Of a stretch of DNA of 64,000 nt, positions 1-9,445 are shown piece by piece. This stretch comes from Hysterangium stoloniferum (lineage: Eukaryota; Basidiomycota; Agaricomycetes; Hysterangiales; Hysterangiaceae). The notes below the pieces were generated by a model that was not told where the DNA came from, made no database searches, and saw only the letters and a list, made by a program, of their open reading frames with translations. The position numbers were made by a program, and so were the translations under genes. Positions within the stretch are counted from its first letter, which is position 1. Each line of letters starts with the position of its first letter. The stretch spans positions 248,001-312,000 of the forward strand of contig WHVD01000024.1 in NCBI GenBank assembly GCA_015178975.1, read 5' to 3'.

Positions 1-15
1 AAATGTACTTTTGAC

Positions 16-3000
16 ATGGACTCCGTGGAATACCTGGGTTTCATGATGGGACCCGATGGACTCCACATGGATGAAACTAAAGTGCAAGTCATCAAAGATT
101 GGCCCGAACCCCGAAAAGTCAAACATATACAATCCTTCCTCAGCTTTGCCAATTTTTACAGATGGTTTATCTGTGGATATTCTGACATCACGGTACCCCT
201 TACCCATCCTACGCACAAGGGTACTCCGTGGAATTTCAATGCTAAGTGTCAAAAAGCTTTCAATCTTTTAAAAAATTCTTTTTCTTCAGCTCCTATTCTG
301 TCACATTGGAAACCAGACTTTCCACTCATTGTCGAAATGGATGCCTCGGATTATGTGCTTGGAGCCATTCTGTCTATCCAGGACTCCAACGGAGAAGTCC
401 ACCCCGTGGCTTTTCTGTCCCGGACTTTTACCAGAGAAGAGCTCAACTACGATGTTCATGATAAGGAACTCCTGGCAATCTTTTCAGCTTTCAAAGTGTG
501 GCAACACTATTTGGAAGGCTTGGGAACTCCTATTGATGTTGTAACAGATCACAAAAACCTGGAATACTTTTCTACCACAAAACTTTTGACCCATCGGCAG
601 GCCTGCTAGTCTGAATATCTATCTGCCTTCAACATGATTATCCGCTTTTGACCCAGCCGTCTCGGTGGCAAACCCGACGCTTTAACTAGATGATGGGACA
701 TCTATCCTAAAGAGGGGAGCAACGACTATGCCATGGTAAATCCGCACAACCTGAAACCTATTTTCACGAATCAGCAACTTACCGCATCAGTCCGCGCAAC
801 TTTCCTCGTCAATCCCATTGTCCGTGGAATTATCATTATGGATATCGAGAAGTTACATCAAGATATTCTATCGGCAATTCTGCTAGACCCGATTACTAAA
901 GCTCACCTTGACAATCCCGTGGACCCCAATCAACCTCGGTGGTCTCTTGATCAGCATGGTTTCATTAGACTTGTTACGACCATGTCGCAGCCGCTCGGAC
1001 CCAAGGTTATCACCACCTATTGACAATTCAAGTTATCGTTCAAGTCACTACATCGGAAACCATCACCCCCAATGCTGACGTATGCTTTTGTGGTGATCAA
1101 ATTCTGTTTACGCCCACGTCAAAATATACTCGTACTATCTGGTTAAACTTTTGATACGTCCCTTTTATTATGATGATCCACTTTATCCTATGTTTCACAT
1201 ATGTCTAGCTATATTTGTAGTCCTCAAACTATTTCCTTTTACCGTAATCCCGCTCTCAGTTATCATCGGCCTCCGAACTAATCATAAACTTCCCGTTCCT
1301 AGTCAAGCTTATTGTTAATACCATTTTCCGCTTTTCTCCCCGTTAGTATTTTCTAGACGCCTGTTACTTGTATATGAACCCGCTGTAATTGTAGTTACGG
1401 GGCAATCAGAATATCGACTCAGAATACCCTCATACGTCTGTAGCAGTCTCATACTAAGGATGCCCTCTTCCGCCTTTGCGTGTGCTTGCCCACTCCCGGT
1501 CCCAACCCCTTGGCCCGACACTTGACTTATCCTTCAGTCCCGATCGGTATCTTGCCAGAAGGAACTCTCTTAGGATTAGTCTTTGCCCATCCAAAATTTA
1601 AGGACACTACGGATATTTGCGAGGGCACAGCACATAAGCTGAAGCCAAGTCCTTCTGATCGGTCCCTGTCGGCCACCGACATTAGTCAGTTTTCAGTTCT
1701 TAACAAGACTTGATGATAGGATCTATGTACTGGACTCTGACGGCCTCCACCTCAGGATCCTTCAATACAAACATGATCATCCACTCTCAGGACATTTCGG
1801 GTACAACAAAACTCTATCACTAATAAGAAGAGAATATACTTGGCCCGGACTCCGTGGATTCGTTAAGCACTATTGTAAATCTTGCACTACTTGTCCCCGC
1901 TCAAAATCTCAGCGACACAAGCCATACGGCCTTTTGAAACAACTCCCGGTATCGGAACACCTGTGGAATTCTATCTCTATGGATTTCATTGAACATCTAC
2001 TGGGCTTTTCCGCCATTCTAGTTGTTGTTGACAGATTCTCAAAACAAGGTATATTCATCCCTACATATGATACAATTACGTCCGTGCAGTTAGCGGAACT
2101 TTTCATCATCCACGTATTTTCCAAGCATGGAGTTCCATCCCACGTGACTTCCGATCAAGGATCAGAGTTCGTGTCTCACTTCTTTAGATCCCTCAGAAAA
2201 TCCTTGGACATGACATTACATTTCATGTCCAGACATCACCCAGAAGGTGACAGACAAACCGAACACGTCAACCAGACATTGGAACAATATCTCCACGTAT
2301 ATTGCAATTATCAACAGGACAATTGGAAATCCTTGTTACCACTTGCAGAGTTTGCTTACAACAATGCACCTTCAGCCACTACTGGTGTTTCCCCATTCTT
2401 TGCAAATAAAGGATATAATCCAAATATTACAGTACATCCAGAATGAAATCTCGCCTCTGCTTGTGCTCAAGAGTTCACCACGGACCTCCACGAGCTCCAC
2501 GAGGAACTCCGGACTGCAATAAAGTCCGCCCAAGAGCAATACCAACTTTCAGTGGACAGACACCAGATTCCACCACCAAACTTCAAGATTGGTGACTGTG
2601 TTTTTGTCAAAGCCCAATTCTTCCGGACTACCCATCCATCAAAAAAGCTTGCTGAAAAATATTTAGGTCCATTCGAAATTATCGCACAAGTAGGTTCAGT
2701 CTCTTGGACTCTACGGCTTCCGGATAGCATGCACGTGGTACACCCGGTATTTCATGTTTCTATGTTAGAACCTTGTACTGCTAACACTATCCCGGATCGC
2801 ATGCAATCTCCACCTCCTCCGGTCATTATTGACGGAGAACCTGAGTTTGAAATCTCACAAATTTTAGATTCGAAAATTGACAAGTGTCGACACACTTGTA
2901 AACTGCTTTACTTGGTCAAGTGGGTGGGTTACGAGGGCACCGATGAAAAAATCTCATGGATTTTGGCTACGGAACTCGGTAATGCCACGGAAATCATTAC

Positions 3001-3051
3001 TGACTTTCAAACAGCTTACCCACTCAAACCCGGACCACTATTGTCTGTCTG
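16..3051 (+). pseudogene. Gypsy pol fragment: RT end, RNase H, integrase, chromodomain
   Basis: Positions 16-609 encode the end of the RT (VEYLGFMMGP) and a Ty3-type RNase H (DASDYVLGAIL, then TDHKNLEYF). The frame then hits TAG where relatives read Arg-Trp. After the solo LTR, 1711-2446 encodes the integrase: an HHCC zinc region (HPLSGHFG, CKSCTTC) and the catalytic core, with Asp in SMDFIEHL, Asp in TSDQGSEF and Glu in the HPEGDRQTEHVNQ segment. A TGA at about 2444 breaks the frame. A second piece, 2552-3051, carries the integrase C-terminus and a chromodomain (LVKWVGYEGTDEKISW). In this family the enzymes copy the element RNA and insert the cDNA, and the chromodomain guides insertion to chromatin. 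At least three breaks make this copy non-functional. Confidence 0.9.
972..1705. mobile_element. Solo LTR (Gypsy, TGTTACGACC subfamily) inserted in pol
   Basis: The element starts TGTTACGACC and ends TTCTTAACA, 734 bp. It is flanked by a perfect 5-bp duplication, agact, at 967-971 and 1706-1710. Removing the LTR and one duplication rejoins the pol frame directly between GFIRL and the next Asp-Asp-Arg. The same LTR subfamily forms the split LTR at 44170-46760, which gives an independent check of both ends. No internal region or second LTR is present, so this is a recombination-derived solo LTR. Confidence 0.92.
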
Positions 3052-3246
3052 ACCACATTCCGCAGACCCTGTGTTACGTTTGGACTCATTTTCATTATTC
3101 CCTGTCGCCCTATGTCTCTCTTTGCTTTTACAGGTTCTGACATGTCTTGTCAAGTCCTTAAGCAGATTCCCCACGGACTTTGACTTTGACTTTTATGTTT
3201 TCTTTCACGCTTTACTTTTATATTCAAAAAAAATTATTAAGTTTTA

Positions 3247-4580
3247 TTATTCTTCATCTACATTGATGGGGCTATTCTTTTTCGCCGCCTCAGCTTTTTC
3301 CACCTCAGCTTTCCCCACCTCAGCTTTTCCCGCCTCATTCATCTCCTCAGGGAGCTCCGTGACCTCCGCAGGCACCCTGTCCTCATCTGACCCAGCCTCC
3401 TCAGAACTCCCGGCCTCCGGCTTCTCATATACAAAGCCGGCATACTCCACTAGGAACCTGTAATGGTCTGAGCGGAGTGTGTGGAGATCATTTGCCATGA
3501 CCACACTAACCTTGTTGCTCTTCCAGAGCAACTCGTTTTGCACATCAATCCCATCGGCGATCCACCCCAAGGCCTCTTCCAAACTGGAGTATCTGTCCGA
3601 CCCACTAATGTCCCGTGGGCTGCTCGTGGACGAGCGAGCACCTCGCCTTAAGGTGCATGCACTGGTAGCACCCTGTGTTAGAATATGATAATGTGATTAA
3701 TCGTAATCTCATATCTCGTCTTGTGACTGTATAGGTTCTGGCCAGTTCACACATGTGATTGATATATTTAGTTAGAGTTCACTAGATCCGTAGCACGCCA
3801 TCATGCACAGACCAGTGCACAGACCATGTATACTAGTATATAGTTAGTTCAGATGAGGAGTAGATCCCTCATCTGAAAGCCTAGCAATATCACCGGCTTC
3901 GCATCTACCTGCTCTACTCTTAGTGGCTTCGCTCCAACAGTAGAGAGTCCTCGTACTGTGATTCCCAGGCTAGCAGATTCCAACACCCCGGTCCCCACCC
4001 GGACTTTCGATTACATTCCGTGTTCCAGTCACTGCAACCGGAACACCGCAGATCATTCTGCATCGGTAAATGGACTGGCACCACCTTCTTTGTTTTCTGT
4101 TGATATGATCAGTTCCCACAGCAATCCCACAGACCTGAGACTTACCTTCTGGGGGCTCTCTGGCTCCCCCTCGGACTCCAACTCCATCTCTGTCACTTTG
4201 CACTGAAAAAAACAAGTCAGTAAAATTCGACAAGTTGAAGTTTTGGGACTTACCTTTCCTGCAACAATCACGGCTCTCTCCGCGGCCACCCAGGCTTTCT
4301 CTGCCACCACCCTGGCCTTCTCCGTGGCCACCCATGCAGCCTCCTCCTCATCCCTCTGCTTCTGCCTTGCGGCCTCTTCCTCCGTGGCCACAGCCACCTG
4401 GTACTCCCTATTCAGGGCCTCCTCGACCTCCCGGGCTTCTCATTCCACCTCTTCTTGCTGTTGACATTGCTCATCCCGCTGCGCCAAGATTTGGGCAGCG
4501 GAGAGTGGCGCCCGGTACTGATTGCCTGTGGAGGGCCTGGTGGTTGGCAAAGGCTTATGCGGTGTGGGCTTTGGTCCCAT
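3247..4580 (-). pseudogene. Spliced antisense gene inside the Gypsy element (coiled-coil / Cys-rich protein)
   Basis: On the minus strand between the chromodomain and the 3' LTR there is a three-exon reading frame: 4580-4254, 4202-4146 and 4096-3247. The introns are 51 and 49 nt, each starting GTAAGT and ending CAG, with CTGAC/CTGAT branch-like sites. Removing the 278-bp insertion at 3678-3955 and one 5-bp duplicate gives 317 codons including the stop. The protein begins MGPKPTPHKP, then has an Ala/Glu/Arg-rich helix likely to form a coiled coil, an acidic segment, a Cys cluster (CSGCSDWNTEC) and an acidic tail ending INVDEE. One in-frame TGA in exon 1 disables this copy. It matches no named family that I recognise. 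Antisense ORFs near the 3' LTR are known from some plant LTR elements. That this one is an element gene and not captured host sequence is inference. Confidence 0.7.
3678..3955. mobile_element. 278-bp insertion with 5-bp direct repeats, probable small solo LTR
   Basis: The sequence starts TTAGAATATG, directly after ctgtg (3673-3677), and is followed by ctgtg again (3956-3960). Excision with one ctgtg restores the antisense reading frame exactly. TGTTAGAATATG-type starts are common for Copia LTRs, and a TGT precedes the TTAG here. However, the canonical TG...CA ends do not coincide with the duplication, so the exact termini are uncertain. Confidence 0.6.
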
Positions 4581-4790
4581 GGTGTCAATGATGGGGGTAA
4601 TAAAGAAGAAGAAATTTCTATTTTTTCAAATTTATATATAGGCTCATTGTGTTTGAACCTTACCTTCCAGATCACATGACTCTTTGACACATACGTGTAA
4701 CTGACATGACTTTTGACACATGCGCGTAACTGACAAGAACCTTATCTAGGCCTAGAGCCTCTTTGGGACTTCGGCATAAAGGGAGGGTAC

Positions 4791-5539
4791 TGTTACGAGC
4801 GGACAATCCCGCTGGACTCTGGGCACTAACCCATACACCCCCACACCCTACACGCACCAATTGTCTGTTTATAGGATTTCCCACCCAGACTCCATACATC
4901 AAGACTTGTTACGTTCGACCTCATTACAACACATACCAGTCACCGGACTTTCCCTGGACTCTGTCTCTGTCTATGTCTGTCTTCATTCCATGCATCAGTC
5001 ACCAGACCCCGCTCAGAATCCCGTCACCACTCTAATTGAGCCCCGTTCCTGTTTTAGTCAAATGACCTGTCACGATTTGGACTCCGCTCCCGCTCCGTTT
5101 CCCATTATGGGTTATGCTTTGTCACGATTCGGACTCCACTCCGTTCCGTCCCGTTCCTAACACCGAACTTGGTGTTTACTATTCTCGTTTTATGGTCATT
5201 CACTCCATGGTCTATTTAAACTGGCAGATGTTGTACATACAATCCAGTCAGAAAATTAGCTTAGATTCCCCCCAGTAATCTAATCCATTTTCCACTCTAA
5301 AACCTTGCTTGATTCACACTGCTCGCACTAGTCGGAGCCCACAGGCTCCAGCGCATCTATCTCTCTCAACTATCTCGACTCTCACCCATGACCCCCCACC
5401 CAGACTCCCCGGGATTCCCATCCACCCATCTGAAATTGGACGACATGATCTAGCGAGGGTGCAGCCTATAAGCTGAAGCCAAGTCCTACTGGATATCCCG
5501 CAGGTTTCCCCAGAGACCTGCCCTGTACGTACCCTAACA
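4791..5539 (+). mobile_element. 3' LTR of the Gypsy element
   Basis: This 749-bp LTR runs from TGTTACGAGC to ACCCTAACA and lies immediately after a purine-rich tract. Inside are an 'aacttggtgttta' box, a 'tctatttaaac' TATA-like site and a conserved 'ataagctgaagccaagtc' segment shared with every other LTR of the superfamily in the window. The same subfamily, CpG-depleted, is the solo LTR at 30977-33089. The left partner LTR is outside the window. Confidence 0.88.
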
Positions 5540-6184
5540 CTATGTCCGACCTCATCCCATGCATCAGTCACTGGACACCACTTGGAAAACCTGTCATCCC
5601 TCTAACTGAGCCCCACTCCCATTTTAGTCAATGTCCTGTCACAATTTGGACTCCACTCCCACTCTGTTTCCCGTTATGGTTTATGATTTGTCACAATTCA
5701 CACTCTGCTCCGTTCCGTCCCATTCCTAACACCAAATTTGGTGTTTACTATTCTCATTTTATGTTTTGCTAGTTTTGTTTCATTATTACTGGATTTGGTA
5801 TGTCATTCATTCCACAGTCTATATAGTCTGGCAGATGTTGTACATACAATCCAGTCAGAAAATTGGCTTAGATTCCCCCCAGTAATCTAATACATTTTCT
5901 GCTCTAAAACTCCTCCTTGAAATTACACTGCTCTCGCTAGTTGGAGCCCAGCTCTGATGCATCTATCTCCCTTAGTTATCTCGACTCCCTGACCCCTCAA
6001 CCCACAACCTCCGATCTACAACCCCTCAACCCACGAACCCCGCCTGGACTCCCCAGGTTTCCCATCCACCTGTTTGAAATTGGACAACACGATCTCGCAA
6101 GGGCACAGCCTATAAGCTGAAGCCAAGTCCTACCAGATTTCCCATGGGTTTCTCCGGGAACCCTCCATGTATGCACCCTTAACA
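5540..6184 (+). mobile_element. Older LTR fragment of the same subfamily
   Basis: The segment matches the 4791-5539 LTR from about its position 170 onward (gcatcagtcac, the 'ttggtgttta' box, the 'ataagctgaagcc' segment) and ends CCCTTAACA. Its first part is missing. The simplest reading is that the element with the 4791-5539 LTR inserted into this LTR, with ctatg (5540-5544) as the right target-site duplicate. The left half would then lie beyond the window start. Confidence 0.75.
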
Positions 6185-6282
6185 TACTCATAGTTTTACT
6201 GTATATAAAGTCTCCAAAGTTCTCTAGAATATCATCAGATTTACATGTCTTTTCACATTAGATATATTGTGCACTTACAGCA

Positions 6283-6661
6283 CAACATATCTTACACTAT
6301 GATGACCTATTCTCAATCCAAAAGGATGAAAAGGAGTCTTTGATGGATTTGGGTGTCAGAATTGATAAGGCAATGGGGACCATTCAAAACCTGCACCCAA
6401 AGGACTTCACAATTAAAAAATTGGATGAAGAATTACAATGCACGGCACTTATCCAGGCTCTTCCTGAGGAATATGCACACCTCTCCTCATCATTATTACT
6501 GATGGAGAAGCTGGACAAGAACACCATTCTCCAGGCATTCAGAAGTGGAGAATTAAATCACAATCACTGTGGAGAAATGGTTAATAGGGCCAAAGCACCC
6601 ATCAAGCATTGATGAAAAATGGTTTGCTATAATTGTGACAAGGAAGAACATCTCAGCTACG
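6283..6661 (+). pseudogene. Copia gag relic (UBN2-like) with truncated zinc knuckle
   Basis: The frame around 6310-6612 encodes a Copia-type gag segment (LMDLGVRIDKAM, then ALIQALPEEYAHLSSSLL). A short stretch after one stop begins a CCHC knuckle (CYNCDKEEHL). The knuckle is cut before its last cysteine at about 6661, where the reverse-strand Copia LTR begins. No start codon or upstream LTR is evident. It is a broken, isolated fragment. Confidence 0.7.
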
Positions 6662-6677
6662 TAAAGACGTTTAAGTA

Positions 6678-6811
6678 TCTCAGCGAATAAATGTTCGCTG
6701 TATTATACAATACCTAAAGACGTTTAAGTACTAATTACATAGATAAGTTTTGTTTCGTGATGAGGCAATACACATATCACTTACTCTCAGCGAATAAATG
6801 TTCGCTGAGAG
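6678..6811. repeat. Duplicated hairpin motif in the Copia LTR
   Basis: The motif cagcgaa-N6-ttcgctg occurs at 6678-6700 and 6784-6811. In the second copy the stem is 11 bp (ctctcagcgaa pairing with ttcgctgagag) with a 6-nt loop. A 16-bp direct repeat, taaagacgtttaagta, also occurs twice (6662-6677 and 6714-6729). The LTR therefore has paired hairpins and direct repeats upstream, in its own orientation, of a 'cgtatataag' TATA-like stretch. Confidence 0.75.
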
Positions 6812-6944
6812 ATTCCCTAGCTATACTACACGTATATAAGAGTACATTCGAGAGGAGATTGAACATATGACGCATTGTGTCTTTTCGAGACATTTTGTCT
6901 CACCTTTTTCATATGCGCATTTACTTCTACAATACTTGTTATAC

Positions 6945-9425
6945 CTAATACTCCTCCTCGAGTTTTGAAGAAGTAAGTCCTAAATGTTCTGTGTGATTAT
7001 AGTGAATGGGTGAGGAGAGTGGTTTCGTCAATATATCTGCAGTCATTTGTTTAGTTGATCGATAGATAAGTTGGATAGTGCCATTTTCAATCAAATGACA
7101 AATGAAGTGGTATTTCACTTCAATGTGTTTCATCCTTCTCAAAGTGCATTGGTTTTGTGCAAATGCGATAGTACCTTGATTATCTTCAAAAATTGCCATT
7201 GGTTCTTCATATATTATATTAAGTTCTTCAAGGAAATGACGTGTCCATATAATTTCGCGAGCTGCTTCTGAAAGTGCAATATACTCCGCTTCTGTGGATG
7301 AAAGGGCGACTGTTGGCTGCTTCCTCGAAGACCAAGATACCGTTCCTGAACCTAAAAAAATTGCATATCCACCTGTTGAATGTCTATCCTCTTGATCTCC
7401 TGCAAAATTGGCATCCGAATATCCATGCAGACAAAGAGCTTGTCCTCCCAATCGAAGCTCGAAATCATGAGTTGTGTATAAGTATTGCAGGATGCGCTTA
7501 GCTAAGTCTCAATGCATTCTCGCGGGATTTGATGAATATTGAGATAGTTTGTTAACAGAATATGCGATATCGGGACGCAATACTGTAGCTGCGAACATCA
7601 AACTTCCGATAAGTTCGCGATAGGGCAATTTTTCAACTTCGTTTCGTTCTTCTTCAGTATCTGGACGAATAATAGAGGCGAAATCGATTCCAAGTGATAT
7701 GGGAGTTCGAATTGGCCTGGAATTTTGTACGTTGAACTTCTTCGCTATATTTTCGATATATTCCCTCTGTGATATAAATGCTGATTTCGATTCAGCATCT
7801 CGACGGATACTCGTTCCCAATATCCAATGGGCCTCGCCTTCGCTCGAAATTCCAAATCGTTCATGGAATGCCTTTTCGAGATCTAGGAGCCGTTTTTCAT
7901 CACCTACGGCAGTTGCGTCATCCACCCAAAATGCAACTACGGCCCAACTTCCGTCATCCCATATTTTGAAGAATGTAGCACTGTCAAAATCGGAACAGAA
8001 CCAGGTGAGTTCTTTAACCATAAAATCATACAGTGTTTTTCTCCACTCATTGCCTCCCTGTTTCGTTCCATATAGAGCCTTCAATAACGGTAATGGTAAA
8101 TTTTCCTTTCCGGGTTCTTCAAACCCCTCCGGTTGTTGAACCCAAACTTTTTCTTTCATCGTCCCATGTAAGTACGCCGATTTGACATCAAATTGACGTA
8201 TAGCTGAATTTGTTATTGCTCCCAGCACCAGTAAAATTCGGAACGTTTCCCACTTCATGACTGGTGCGTATGTTTCATTGAAATGTAATCCAGGAATTTG
8301 ACTAAATCCTTTTACGACAATTCGTACTTTCCTTTTTATTAGTTCACCATTCTTGTACGATCCACGACACACCGTTCCGGTTTTTAAAACACGTGTTCCT
8401 GGCAGTGGTTCTTCAGGTGCGCCGAATACATTATGTTCTACCATATTCTTCCACTCCGCCTGCCTAGCTTCTTCCCAAGCTAATCCTTCGTCTCCTGGCA
8501 TAATCAATGCCTCCTCTATCATCGGATTGCCCAATGTCGAGAAAACAACCAGTACGTTAGAATCTTCCAATTCTTTTTCTTCAACTGACAATGAACTTCA
8601 AATTCCTTCCTGTACTTTACCAGATCTTGTTATTCCACGAGGATAGTCAGGTACATTTGACACTAATTGGGATTCTTCTCTCATCATAGTTTCCTCTTTT
8701 TCTTCGATAGGTCGAGGATGAGGCGGGATACGGATCGTGAGTCTAGGCTGAGGCTCTTTCTCAGGTTGCATTAGAGGTACGCTATTTATATTCCTAAATT
8801 GACCTTCATCTCCATATGGCACCGGCGATGGTAATGTCATCGCATCTTCATGAAATATTGCATCGCGTACCTTTTCCATCCTTCTCGTTCCAGGGAACCA
8901 CACTAAATATCCAGATGAATACGGTTCATACCCAACCATATAACCCATCTTCGAACGTGAGTCCCACTTCTGACGTCTTTGCTTAGGAACTGCCATGCTA
9001 ACTGGACTTCCGAAGATCCGCAAATGTGCTAAATCCGGCTTCTCTCCCATTATCCTTTCAATAGGTGTATGTCCATTGTTTGCACGCGATGGACTACGAT
9101 TCCTCAAATATGCCATCGTTTTGACTGCGATAGACCACAAGAATTTAGGGAGTTTTGATGCATAAAGTAAGTTTCGTGCGCCTTCTGCTATTTTCGTCGC
9201 ATATAACATTGTTCTTGCCCCTTCAGTAATGGTGCGTATACCTCTTTCTGCAACACCATTTTGCTGCAGCGTATATGGCACCGAGGTAAATAAAGCTATA
9301 CCTTTCGATAAAAGATAGCTTCTAAATTCCAAATTTATTAGCTCGGTTCTGTTATCTGTCATAACTCCTTGGACCCTCGTATTGAATAACGTTTCCAGTT
9401 GAGTTATATATTCCTTTATTTTATG
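6945..9425 (-). pseudogene. Copia pol: integrase C-half, RT, RNase H
   Basis: Three reading frames in order: 9425-8598 (integrase core end, MTDNRTE and QNGVAERG, then the GKPxxxHLRxFG-like linker), 8591-7509 (RT, from KGFSQIPGLHFNETYAP to LMFAATVLRPDIAYSVN) and 7451-6945 (RNase H, with DANFAGD, STEAEY and ADILTKPL). Stop codons at about 8597 and 7508 separate them. The RT catalytic box reads WVDD, not the usual YVDD. There is no start codon because the 5' part is lost. In Copia elements this polyprotein copies the RNA and integrates the cDNA. This copy cannot do so. Confidence 0.85.
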
Positions 9426-9445
9426 ATGAAGGTGACAGTGACAGT

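Larger units (their letters stand above)
1..4790 (+). mobile_element. Ty3/Gypsy chromovirus, internal region, 5' part outside the window
   Basis: The stretch holds the end of a reverse transcriptase, RNase H, integrase and chromodomain in the usual Ty3/Gypsy order. A purine-rich tract (aaagggagggtac) then abuts an LTR starting TGTTACG at 4791. The same RT region occurs in a second copy at about 49.48-49.65 kb, so this is a local family with several members. The copy is dead: pol has nonsense and frame breaks and is interrupted by a solo LTR at 972-1705. It differs from the 46.8-49.6 kb relative in still having many CpG dinucleotides. The other end lies left of the window, so total length and target-site duplication cannot be read. 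Confidence 0.9.
6662..9445 (-). mobile_element. Ty1/Copia element, reverse strand, 5'-truncated
   Basis: Reading leftward, the element has the second half of an integrase, an RT, an RNase H and then an LTR (about 6662-6950). The pol frame ends in LEEEY just before the LTR, as is usual for Copia, where the purine tract overlaps the stop. The gag, protease and first half of the integrase are missing. The sequence changes at about 9425-9445 to unrelated DNA containing 'tacagtgccgcc'. The element landed in, or recombined with, the Copia gag relic on its left. CpG content is normal, unlike the block from 19.7 kb. Confidence 0.85.
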
